DNA of 13,742 bases, from the NCBI GenBank assembly GCA_017509065.1, contig JAFWQM010000147.1, forward strand, positions 1 through 13,742. Reading direction: 5' to 3'. Source of the stretch: Clostridia bacterium. Lineage in GTDB: Bacteria > Bacillota_A > Clostridia > Christensenellales > Aristaeellaceae. Each line of letters starts with the position of its first letter. The first letter of the stretch is position 1. The position numbers and the translations under genes are program-made. Below are positions 7,278 to 13,742 of the stretch, in pieces. The notes under the pieces were generated by a model. It did not search any database and was not told the origin of the DNA. It saw only the letters and a program-made list of their open reading frames with translations.

Positions 7278-7352
7278 AGCGTATGCCTGTGGAAATACAT
7301 GCAAGCGAGGTTTGTTTGACGTACAAAAAAGCGTAAGAAAGAAGGGAAAGGC

Positions 7353-7844
7353 GTGTTCCTCAAAAAATTCGGCGATCTGATCGTCAGCGCGTTCTATACT
7401 GTTCTGTCTATCGTGATCATCGTGCTGGCCACTCAGCTGCCAAAGTCCAAGGTCATGTCGATCGGGCCGGATTTCATGCCGCTGGTGGTGGGCATCATCT
7501 CGCTGATACTGGCGCTCATCCTGCTGGTTCAGTCGATCGGCAAGCTGCGCAGCAAAGAGGATGCGGCGGAAGCGGAGGAAAAGGATCACAGCGATTACCG
7601 CCGCGTGCTGGAAAGCCTGCTGCTGGCCACGATTTACGTGAACGTGTTAAAGCCCGTTGGCTTCCTCATTTCCACGTTCGTATATCTGACGCTGCAGATG
7701 ATCGTGCTCGCGCCCAACGACAAGCGCACGAAAAAAGAAATCATCAAATATGTAATCATCAACCTCATCTTCACCGTGGTGGTTTACGTCCTGTTCCGGT
7801 ACGGGTTCAAGATCATCCTGCCCGCGGGACTCATCAAGATTTAG
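7353..7844 (+). CDS. tctB: Tripartite tricarboxylate transporter small membrane subunit TctB
   Basis: The product is 163 aa with four hydrophobic segments: about 10-28, 38-63, 86-115 and 130-158. A charged acidic loop (KEDAAEAEEKD) lies between the second and third. The G-P-D-F-M-P motif before the second helix is characteristic of the TctB family. It is the small membrane subunit that works with TctA and the binding protein TctC in cation-gradient-driven uptake of carboxylates. The start is GTG 7353 with a purine-rich AAGGGAAAGG upstream; no better ATG is present. The gene order B-A-C differs from the C-B-A order common in Proteobacteria. Confidence 0.87.
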   Translation: MFLKKFGDLIVSAFYTVLSIVIIVLATQLPKSKVMSIGPDFMPLVVGIISLILALILLVQSIGKLRSKEDAAEAEEKDHSDYRRVLESLLLATIYVNVLKPVGFLISTFVYLTLQMIVLAPNDKRTKKEIIKYVIINLIFTVVVYVLFRYGFKIILPAGLIKI

Positions 7845-7854
7845 GAGGTGCCGC

Positions 7855-9357
7855 ATGAACGCTTTGTCACAATTGGGTTCTGCCATGCTGTCGGTATGCC
7901 AGCCCCTGTCTTTGCTGCTGATGATCGGCGGCGTGGTGATCGGCATCATCTTCGGTTCCATCCCCGGCCTGTCCGCCTCCATGGCGGTGGCGCTGATGCT
8001 GCCCCTCACGTTCAGCATGAGTTCTTCCCTGGGCATGAACGTACTGGTGGCCGTGTATATCGGCGGCATCTCCGGCGGCCTGATTTCCGCCATCCTGCTG
8101 AATATGCCGGGCACCGCCTCCTCTATCGCCACCACCTTCGACGGCTATCCCATGGCACAGAAGGGCGAGGCGATGCGGGCTCTGGGCGTTGGCATCGTGT
8201 ATTCCTTCCTGGGCTCCATCATTTCCTTCCTGATCCTGACCTTCTGCGCCCCCATGCTGGCTGATATCGCGCTGCAGTTCACGCCCATCGAAAACTTCGG
8301 CATCTGCTTCTTCGCGCTGACCATGGTGGCCGTGCTCAGCTCCGGCAACATGGTCAAAGGTCTGCTGGCGGGTATGCTGGGCCTGGTGTTCGCCATGGTG
8401 GGCATGGCCCCCATCGACGGCACCCGCCGCTTCACCTTCGGCAATAACGACCTGATGGCCGGTTTCAACACCCTGACCACCCTGATCGGTATCTTCGCCG
8501 TGGCCGACATCCTGGTTTCCGCCGAAACCATCGGCAAGGGCGTGGAGACCATTCCCGTCAAGAAGGTGAAGGGCTTCGGCTTCACGATGAAGGAATTCAT
8601 CAAATGGCTGCCCGGCGCTCTCCGCGCCGCGCTGATCGGCACCGGCATCGGCATCCTGCCCGGCATCGGCGGCTCCACCTCCGGCATGCTGTCCTACGTG
8701 ACCGCCAAGAACATGTCCAAGCATCCTGAAACCTTCGGCAAGGGCGAACCGGAAGGCATTGTGGCCACCGAGTGCGCCAACAACGCCACCATCGGCGGCG
8801 CGCTGATCCCGCTGCTGGTGCTGGGCATTCCCGGCGACGGCGTGACAGCCATGATGCTGGGCGGCTTCCTGATCCACGGCCTGTCTGCCGGTCCGCTGCT
8901 GTTCATCAAAAACGCCGACGTCGTATACGGCATTTTCGCCGCCTGCATCCTGTGCGGCCTGATCATGCTGGTGGTGGAATGGACCTGTATCAAGGGCTTC
9001 GTTAAAGTGCTGAAAGTACCCAAGCATATCCTGATGCCTCTGATCCTGGTTCTCTGCGCCGTGGGCGCTTACGCCACCAACAACCGCATCTTCGACGTGC
9101 AGTCCATCATCATCTTCGGCGTGGTGGGCTACCTGTTCCACAAGTTTAAGATGCCCACGACTCCCTTCGTTCTGTGCTTCCTGATCGGAAACATGACGGA
9201 GACATACTTAAGACGCGGCCTCATGAGCTATAAGTCTTTCAGCGCGTTCTTCACCCATCCCATTTTCGACGTGTTCTTCTTCATTGCCATCGCGGTCATC
9301 ATCTGGTTTGTCTACAAGGAAATCAGGGGAAAGAAAAAGGCCGCCAAACAACAATAA
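7855..9357 (+). CDS. tctA: Tripartite tricarboxylate transporter large membrane subunit TctA
   Basis: The product is 500 aa, the usual length of the family, with ten or more transmembrane segments. The two internal repeats each carry the conserved G-x-x-P-G-[IL] turn: GSIPGLSASMAVAL starting at residue 34 and GTGIGILPGIGG starting at 262. The first is followed by LLNMPGTASS and a D-G-Y-P-x-A-x-x-G motif. The second is followed by E-x-A-N-N-A-type and LGIPGDGVTAMMLGG motifs. It is the transport channel of the TctABC system. AGGAGGTG overlaps the tctB stop codon, so the two are co-translated. Confidence 0.95.
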   Translation: MNALSQLGSAMLSVCQPLSLLLMIGGVVIGIIFGSIPGLSASMAVALMLPLTFSMSSSLGMNVLVAVYIGGISGGLISAILLNMPGTASSIATTFDGYPMAQKGEAMRALGVGIVYSFLGSIISFLILTFCAPMLADIALQFTPIENFGICFFALTMVAVLSSGNMVKGLLAGMLGLVFAMVGMAPIDGTRRFTFGNNDLMAGFNTLTTLIGIFAVADILVSAETIGKGVETIPVKKVKGFGFTMKEFIKWLPGALRAALIGTGIGILPGIGGSTSGMLSYVTAKNMSKHPETFGKGEPEGIVATECANNATIGGALIPLLVLGIPGDGVTAMMLGGFLIHGLSAGPLLFIKNADVVYGIFAACILCGLIMLVVEWTCIKGFVKVLKVPKHILMPLILVLCAVGAYATNNRIFDVQSIIIFGVVGYLFHKFKMPTTPFVLCFLIGNMTETYLRRGLMSYKSFSAFFTHPIFDVFFFIAIAVIIWFVYKEIRGKKKAAKQQ

Positions 9358-9390
9358 TAACCCCGAATAGGGGAGAAAGAAGGTAACCTC

Positions 9391-10341
9391 ATGAAAAAGA
9401 CCCTGTCTGTCGCTCTGATGCTCTGCCTCGTGCTGACGCTCCTGTGCGGGACCGCGTCCGCCGAATGGAAACCCACCTCCACCGTGTCCATCATCATTCC
9501 CGCCGGCGCCGGCGGTGATACGGACCTGACCGCCCGTGTGTTCGCCCAGTACGCCAAGGAACTGACCGGCGTGGACTTCATCGTGGTCAATGCCAGCGGC
9601 GCCGCCGGTTCCATTGCCGCCAACCAGGTGCTGTCCGCCGCGCCCGACGGCCTGACCGTGCTCTACGGCCATAACCTGGTCAACGTGGCCAATGTGGCCG
9701 GTATCACGGATTACAACTATTCCGCTTTCAAGCTTGGCCCCACCTTCGCCAAGAACCCCGCCAACCAGCTGTACACCAACTCCCAGAAGTACGCTGATTT
9801 CGAATCCTTCCTGGCCGCCGCCAAGGCCAACCCCGGCAAGCTGAAGGCCTGCACCGAAGTGGGTGCTTACACCTATTACCTGCTGCTGGCTTTTGAAAAG
9901 GCCGCCGACATCGATCTGGACCTGGTAGACGTGGGCTCCGCTTCCGATAAGGTGGTCGCCATGCTGTCCAAGCAGGTTGACCTGATGCCCGCCGCTTACC
10001 TGAACTGCAAAGACTACCTGACCACCGGACAGTTCGCCGCCATCGGCGCGCCCACGGAAGAACGCTATGATCTGGTCAGCGACATTCCCACCCTCAAAGA
10101 ACTGGGCGTTGACCTGGTGTTCCCGGACTGCGACTATTCCTTCTACTTCCCCAAGGAGACCCCGGATGAAGTGATCGAATGGTTCGACAAGCTGGTCGCT
10201 GAAATGGAAACCAACCAGGCTTGCCTGGATGCCATTTCCGCCATCAACGTGATGCCTTACTACCTGGATTCCGCGGCTTCCGAAGCCAACGACGCTGCTT
10301 ACTACAACACGTTCGTTGAAATCGCCGCCTCTGTTGAATAA
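9391..10341 (+). CDS. tctC: Tripartite tricarboxylate transporter substrate-binding protein TctC
   Basis: The product is 316 aa. It starts with a signal peptide (KK, a hydrophobic core, then ASA before residue 25). The only Cys in the leader sits after L-L, so there is no proper lipobox; a secreted or signal-anchored form is suggested instead of the lipoprotein common in Gram-positive bacteria. The first family loop is PAGAGGDTDLTAR (carboxylate-binding Bug/TctC consensus P-x-G-x-x-D-x-x-A-R). The second usual G-S-G-S-x-x-H-L loop is replaced by GAYTYYLLLAFE, so the ligand preference may differ from citrate. By context the ligand may be an aldarate (inference). Confidence 0.9.
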   Translation: MKKTLSVALMLCLVLTLLCGTASAEWKPTSTVSIIIPAGAGGDTDLTARVFAQYAKELTGVDFIVVNASGAAGSIAANQVLSAAPDGLTVLYGHNLVNVANVAGITDYNYSAFKLGPTFAKNPANQLYTNSQKYADFESFLAAAKANPGKLKACTEVGAYTYYLLLAFEKAADIDLDLVDVGSASDKVVAMLSKQVDLMPAAYLNCKDYLTTGQFAAIGAPTEERYDLVSDIPTLKELGVDLVFPDCDYSFYFPKETPDEVIEWFDKLVAEMETNQACLDAISAINVMPYYLDSAASEANDAAYYNTFVEIAASVE

Positions 10342-10364
10342 TCATCTCATGAGTCAATAAACCA

Positions 10365-10445
10365 GGCGGGGGATGATAACAGACGCAAGGGGAGATAGTG
10401 CGTCTCAGCGCTCTCCATGCCCTGTTATCCTCCCCCGCCGTTTTT
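10365..10445 (+). terminator. Strong terminator with nested hairpin after tctC
   Basis: An 18-nt arm (10365-10382) pairs with 10422-10439 with one mismatch, followed by GTTTTT. The 39-nt apical part contains another helix, GACGCA/TGCGTC (10382-10387 with 10399-10404), and a competing GGAGA/TCTCC pair. It should stop most tct transcripts before gudD. Confidence 0.85.
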
Positions 10446-10501
10446 CATCTTAGGCGCCAATAAGAAAATAACTTCATAAAATGGCAAAAAGTCCTGAGTG
10501 G

Positions 10502-10603
10502 AGAGTACAGAGTTCAGAGTACAGGTTTATCTACTTGAACAATTGCTGGTTTCCTTTATATGATCACTACACTATATAATCTGTACTCTGCACTCTGTAC
10601 TCT
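10502..10603. repeat. MITE-like 102-bp inverted repeat
   Basis: The 23-nt arm at 10502-10524 is the reverse complement of 10581-10603 with a single mismatch. Each arm itself is a repeat of the unit AGAGTACAG (twice, separated by 5 nt). The loop is 56 nt. This architecture, alone in an intergenic region, suits a dispersed palindromic element (a MITE- or REP-like unit). No transposase or target duplication is clear in the window. Confidence 0.6.
10535..10564 (+). promoter_or_regulatory. Candidate gudD-operon promoter inside the repeat loop
   Basis: TTGAAC (10535-10540) and TATGAT (10559-10564) are 18 bp apart. A perfect TATAAT also occurs at 10575-10580 but lacks a -35 at the right distance. 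The promoter lies in the loop of the inverted repeat and downstream of the tctC terminator, so it is the best candidate for driving gudD. Confidence 0.4.
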
Positions 10604-10672
10604 GATCTCTCCTTTTCCGGTTTATCCGGGTTAGGACTTAGATCGAAAACATCAATAGGAGGGAATAACCCA

Positions 10673-12019
10673 ATGAATGTACCGGTGATTACCAGTATGC
10701 AGGTCATTCCTGTGGCGGGCTGGGACAGTATGCTCATGACCCTGTCCGGCTGCCACGCGCCTTGCTTCACCCGCAACCTGGTGATATTGAAGGACTCCGC
10801 CGGGCACACCGGCATCGGCGAAATCCACGGCGGCGACTACACCCACGACGGACTGGTGGCCATGAAGCCGCTGGTGGAGGGTACGCCCATCTCCATGGGG
10901 CGGGAAGTCCTCCAGCGCATCCATAAAGCCATCGATCCCCATGCCGAAGAAGCGGGCGAGGGCATCCAGACCCTGGACATGGCGAAGCTGAAATACGTCG
11001 TCCGCAGCGAATGGGCTATCGAGTGCGCCATGCTCGACCTGCTGGGCCAATACCTGGACGTACCCATGTGCCAGCTTTTGGGCGAAGGCCAGCAGCGCAA
11101 AGAGGTGGAGGTGCTGGGCTACCTGTTCTATGTGTCCGACAAGCGCAAGGTGCCCGCCGGGGACATGCAGTACATCGACGAAGCCGACAGCGCCGACCCC
11201 TGGTTCCGCCTGCGCCGGGAAGAGATCCTGACCCCGGAACGCATCGTGGAGGAAGCGGAAGCGGTTCAGGAAAAATACGGCGTGGAGAATTTCAAACTCA
11301 AGGGTGGCGTGCTGCGCGGCGAGGAGGAAATGGAAGCCTGCCGAGCCCTGAAAAAGCGCTTCCCTAACGCCCGCGTGAACATCGACCCCAACGGTGCGTG
11401 GAGCCTGAAAGAAGCAATCAACCTTTGCAAAGACATGCACAGCGTGATTACCTACATGGAAGACCCCTGCGGCCCGGAGGCCGGGTTCAGCAGCCGGGAA
11501 ATTATGAGGGAATTCAAAAATGCCACCCAGTTCCAGGTGGCTACCAACATGATCGCTACGGACTGGCGGCAGTTCTACCACACGGCCAGCCTCAACGCCT
11601 GCGACATCATTCTGGCCGATCCTCACTTCTGGGGCTTTGACGGCGCGGTGCGCATGAGTCAGCTTCTGGAACCCTGGGGCCTGACCTTCGGCATCCACAG
11701 CAACAACCACTTCGACATTACGCTGGCTGCTTTCGCTCAGGTCGGCGCTGCCGCCGTGGGCCGGGTCGCTCCCCTGGACACTCACTGGATCTGGCAGGAC
11801 GGCCAGAACCTGCTGAACGATACCCCGCAGATCATCGGCGGCAAACTGCAGGTGCCGGACAAGCCGGGCCTGGGCGTGACGCTGAACATGGAGCGGGTGG
11901 AGGAAGCCAACCGCCTCTATAACAGCCTGCCCAGCCATGACCGGGACGACGCCAAGGCGATGCAATACCTCATTCCCGGCTGGAAGTACGATCATAAAAA
12001 GCCGTGCCTGGTGCGGTGA
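10673..12019 (+). CDS. gudD: Glucarate dehydratase (enolase superfamily)
   Basis: The product is 448 aa, matching the length of E. coli GudD (446). It converts D-glucarate (and often L-idarate) to 5-keto-4-deoxy-D-glucarate in the cytoplasm. The N-terminus (VITSMQVIPVAG-D-S-M-L) is typical of the family. Active-site residues are in place when aligned with E. coli: the K-x-K base K208/K210, metal ligands D238, E269 and N292, and the dyad D316 with H342 in GIHSNNHFD. Family motifs FKLKGGV, DPNGAW, EDPCGPE and ATNMIATDWR are all intact. The start has AGGAGGG 9 nt upstream. It is the first gene after the tct terminator, followed at 21 nt by a small gene in the same operon. Confidence 0.95.
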   Translation: MNVPVITSMQVIPVAGWDSMLMTLSGCHAPCFTRNLVILKDSAGHTGIGEIHGGDYTHDGLVAMKPLVEGTPISMGREVLQRIHKAIDPHAEEAGEGIQTLDMAKLKYVVRSEWAIECAMLDLLGQYLDVPMCQLLGEGQQRKEVEVLGYLFYVSDKRKVPAGDMQYIDEADSADPWFRLRREEILTPERIVEEAEAVQEKYGVENFKLKGGVLRGEEEMEACRALKKRFPNARVNIDPNGAWSLKEAINLCKDMHSVITYMEDPCGPEAGFSSREIMREFKNATQFQVATNMIATDWRQFYHTASLNACDIILADPHFWGFDGAVRMSQLLEPWGLTFGIHSNNHFDITLAAFAQVGAAAVGRVAPLDTHWIWQDGQNLLNDTPQIIGGKLQVPDKPGLGVTLNMERVEEANRLYNSLPSHDRDDAKAMQYLIPGWKYDHKKPCLVR

Positions 12020-12040
12020 TCCGCTCAAAGGAGGAAGCGC

Positions 12041-12232
12041 ATGATTCCATCACCTAAACCCCAGCGTCCCGAACTTCCCGTGAATCCTCTGATCGAGGAA
12101 AACTGCCCCTGCACCCGGGACTGTCCCCGCCACGGCAATTGCTTTGAATGCATGGCAAACCACCGGGACAAGGTAACCTCCACCCCGCCCGCCTGCCTGA
12201 GGAAGCCCCAGGCGCCAGCTACAAAGGAGTGA
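12041..12232 (+). CDS. Small cysteine-rich protein, possible metal-binding (DUF6485-like)
   Basis: The product is 63 aa with an excellent AAAGGAGG site (12027-12034). It has six Cys arranged C22-x-C24-x3-C28-x5-C34-x2-C37-x3-H41-x10-C52, plus H31. This pattern resembles the small clostridial Cys-rich proteins grouped as DUF6485 (recalled from memory, not searched). Such spacing suggests a zinc or Fe-S site. The N-terminus is Pro-rich. Its last codons contain the ribosome binding site of the next gene, so the pair is coupled. The function is unknown. By position between gudD and a LarA-like gene it could serve metal handling or maturation of a partner, but that is conjecture. Confidence 0.75.
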   Translation: MIPSPKPQRPELPVNPLIEENCPCTRDCPRHGNCFECMANHRDKVTSTPPACLRKPQAPATKE

Positions 12233-12238
12233 CCGCCG

Positions 12239-13552
12239 ATGCTTCTGCGAAACGACGGCACAGTGTCCCGCCTGCTGAAAGACGTGCCGCTGCCCAAAAT
12301 GTTCCATGCGTCGCAGACCTTCAACGACGCCCACATCGAGCGGGAGGACATCCGGAAAACCATCTTCGATGAGATCGCCCGCTCCGGCATGTGCGAACGC
12401 ATCAAGTCGGGCATGCGCATCGCGATCACCGCCGGCAGCCGGGGCATCCGCAACGTGGATGAAATCACCCGGTCGGTGGTAGCCTGCGTCAAATCCTACG
12501 GCGCGGAGCCCTTCATCGTGCCCGCCATGGGCAGCCACGGCGGAGCCACCGCCGAAGGCCAGCGGGGCGTGCTGGCGGGCTATGGCATCACGGAAGAAAC
12601 CATGGGCTGTCCCATCCTCTCTTCCATGGAAACCGTGCTGCTGGGTTATAGCGAATTGGGCAAACCGGTCTATATGGATAAGAACGCCTACGAATCCGAC
12701 GGGGTGATCCTCTCCTGCCGCTTAAAGCCGCACAACGCTTTCCGGGGCAAGGTGGAAAGCGGCCCCTGCAAAATGATGACCGTAGGCCTGGGCAAGCAGA
12801 AAGGCGCGGAACAGGTGCATTCCGACGGCATGGACATCATCGCCAAAAATATCCCCACCATGGCAGCAGTCACCCTGGGCACCGGCAAGATTCTGTTCGC
12901 CATCCCCTGCCTGGAAAACGCCTACGACCAGACCATGATGTTCGAGGCCATTCCCGCCGAAAAAATACTGGAGCGGGAGCCCGAGCTGCTCAAAATCGCC
13001 TTTGCCAACATGCCCTCCATCCTGGTTGGATCGGGCGACGTGCTGATCGTGGACAAGATTGGCAAGAACTTCAGCGGCACCGGCGTGGACCCCAACATCA
13101 CCGGCACGTTTTCGACCCCCTACGCCACCGGCGGCGTGCAGGTACAGCGCACCTGCTTCCTGGATCTGACAGAGGAAAGCCACGGCAACTCCCTGGGCAT
13201 CGGTCTGGCCAGCGCCATTACCCGCAGAATCTTCGACCAGATCGACGCCGACGCCATGTATACCAACTGCATGACCAGCACGGTCATCAAATCCGCCATG
13301 GTGCCCTGCGTCATGAGCACGGATAAAGAGGCTATCCAGTTCTGCGTGCGCACCTGCAACCGTATCGACAAGGACAATCCCCGCGTGATCCGTATCCAGA
13401 ACAGCCTGCACGTGGGCCAGGTCATGCTGTCCGAAGCCTACTACGCCGATGTGCTGGCAGGAAAATACAAGGGGCTTGCCGCCCTGGACGCCCCAGCGCC
13501 TCTTGCATTTGATGAGACAGACAGCCTCATCACTCCCTGGCTCTCCCTTTGA
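12239..13552 (+). CDS. LarA-like (DUF2088) nickel-pincer-family protein
   Basis: The product is 437 aa and belongs to the lactate racemase superfamily. LarA enzymes use a nickel-pincer nucleotide attached to a Lys to racemise or epimerise alpha-hydroxy acids. Visible equivalents are H100 in PAMGSHGGATAEGQ, H165 in KPH, K178 in GPCKMM (candidate pincer Lys) and H194 in EQVH. The K-to-H distance of 16 equals that of K184 to H200 in L. plantarum LarA. The D-x-T-R substrate motif of LarA reads TAGSRG here, so the substrate is not simply lactate. Next to gudD, epimerisation of an aldarate is the natural guess (inference). Cofactor genes larB, larC and larE are not in the window. AAAGGAG lies 9 nt before the start, inside the preceding gene. 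Confidence 0.85.
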   Translation: MLLRNDGTVSRLLKDVPLPKMFHASQTFNDAHIEREDIRKTIFDEIARSGMCERIKSGMRIAITAGSRGIRNVDEITRSVVACVKSYGAEPFIVPAMGSHGGATAEGQRGVLAGYGITEETMGCPILSSMETVLLGYSELGKPVYMDKNAYESDGVILSCRLKPHNAFRGKVESGPCKMMTVGLGKQKGAEQVHSDGMDIIAKNIPTMAAVTLGTGKILFAIPCLENAYDQTMMFEAIPAEKILEREPELLKIAFANMPSILVGSGDVLIVDKIGKNFSGTGVDPNITGTFSTPYATGGVQVQRTCFLDLTEESHGNSLGIGLASAITRRIFDQIDADAMYTNCMTSTVIKSAMVPCVMSTDKEAIQFCVRTCNRIDKDNPRVIRIQNSLHVGQVMLSEAYYADVLAGKYKGLAALDAPAPLAFDETDSLITPWLSL

Positions 13553-13580
13553 GTGCTTCGTCCCGATCTATCCCACAATG

Positions 13581-13587
13581 AAAGGAG
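13581..13587 (+). promoter_or_regulatory. Shine-Dalgarno that fixes the aldolase start
   Basis: AAAGGAG, 8 nt before ATG 13596. An in-frame ATG at 13578 precedes it but has no site of its own. Confidence 0.7.
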
Positions 13588-13595
13588 AAATCCCC

Positions 13596-13742
13596 ATGAA
13601 GTTCACGCCCAGAGGAATCGTTGTTCCCATTGTCACGCCCGTGGACGAAGCGGGAAACCTGAATGAAAAAGCCTATCGCGGCCTGATCGACTACCTGGCC
13701 GAGAACGGCATCCATGGCGTATTCCCCTTCGGCACCACCGGC
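13596..13742 (+). CDS. DHDPS/N-acetylneuraminate lyase family protein, 5' part
   Basis: Only the first 49 residues are present; the gene runs off the right edge. The opening (G-I-V-V-P-[IL]-V-T-P-V-D-E-x-G, then L-I-D-Y-L-x-E-N-G-[IV]-x-G-V-F-P-F-G-T-T-G) is the start of the (beta/alpha)8 barrel of the DapA/NanA superfamily, up to the G-T-T-G carboxylate-binding loop. In this setting it could be a keto-deoxy-sugar-acid aldolase, or a dehydratase acting on the GudD product. The classical KdgD form has a G-G-T-G-E-F loop, which this does not match. The catalytic Lys lies outside the window, so activity cannot be assigned. Confidence 0.85.
   Translation, partial: MKFTPRGIVVPIVTPVDEAGNLNEKAYRGLIDYLAENGIHGVFPFGTTG

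Noticed and set aside
7151..7336. 61-aa + strand ORF upstream of tctB
   Set aside because: Its ATG overlaps the -10 box of the candidate promoter and has no ribosome binding site; the composition is not protein-like.
7867..9141. 424-aa - strand frame opposite tctA, rich in His, Gln, Gly and Asp
   Set aside because: Low-complexity antisense shadow of a strongly conserved membrane protein gene.

Overview
The window looks like a chromosomal segment of a moderately GC-rich Clostridia-type Firmicute. The signs are strong AGGAGG/AAAGGAG ribosome binding sites, short polar operons, a PAS/GGDEF protein of gut-clostridial style, a YtrB/BcrA-like ABC pair and a tripartite tricarboxylate transporter. 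Family-level placement is not possible from the sequence alone. No rRNA, tRNA, CRISPR array or insertion sequence was seen.

Layout. (1) 1-4230, + strand: a gene for a large cyclic-di-GMP signalling protein. The first 891 codons (tandem PAS-like repeats, an intact GGDEF domain, a further PAS domain) are open. The downstream degenerate GGDEF and EAL domains are broken by two in-frame stops and two single-base frameshifts. A strong hairpin terminator follows. (2) 4337-6250, - strand: a three-gene operon of an XRE-AbrB hybrid regulator, an ABC ATPase and an ABC-2 permease, all overlapping, with a promoter at about 6273-6301. (3) 6432-6854, - strand: a single PPC/DUF296-domain gene with its own terminator. 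(4) 6855-7352: a divergent intergenic region with promoters for both directions, a 10-bp-phased TTCA repeat, an inverted repeat around the leftward promoter, and a possible leader peptide. (5) 7353-10341, + strand: tctB-tctA-tctC, closed by a strong nested terminator. (6) 10445-10672: a 100-bp MITE-like inverted repeat whose loop carries a promoter-like sequence. (7) 10673-13742, + strand: glucarate dehydratase (gudD), a 63-aa Cys-rich mini-protein, a LarA-like (DUF2088, nickel-pincer family) enzyme, and the start of a DHDPS/NAL-superfamily aldolase cut by the window edge.

How it may work together (inference). Regions 5-7 read as an aldarate uptake and catabolism locus. TctABC imports a sugar diacid. 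The LarA-like protein could epimerise an alpha-hydroxy-acid centre so that different aldarates become GudD substrates. GudD makes 5-keto-4-deoxyglucarate, and the DHDPS-family enzyme would act on that product. The most novel elements are the LarA-like gene placed between gudD and the aldolase, and the translationally coupled Cys-rich mini-protein beside it.
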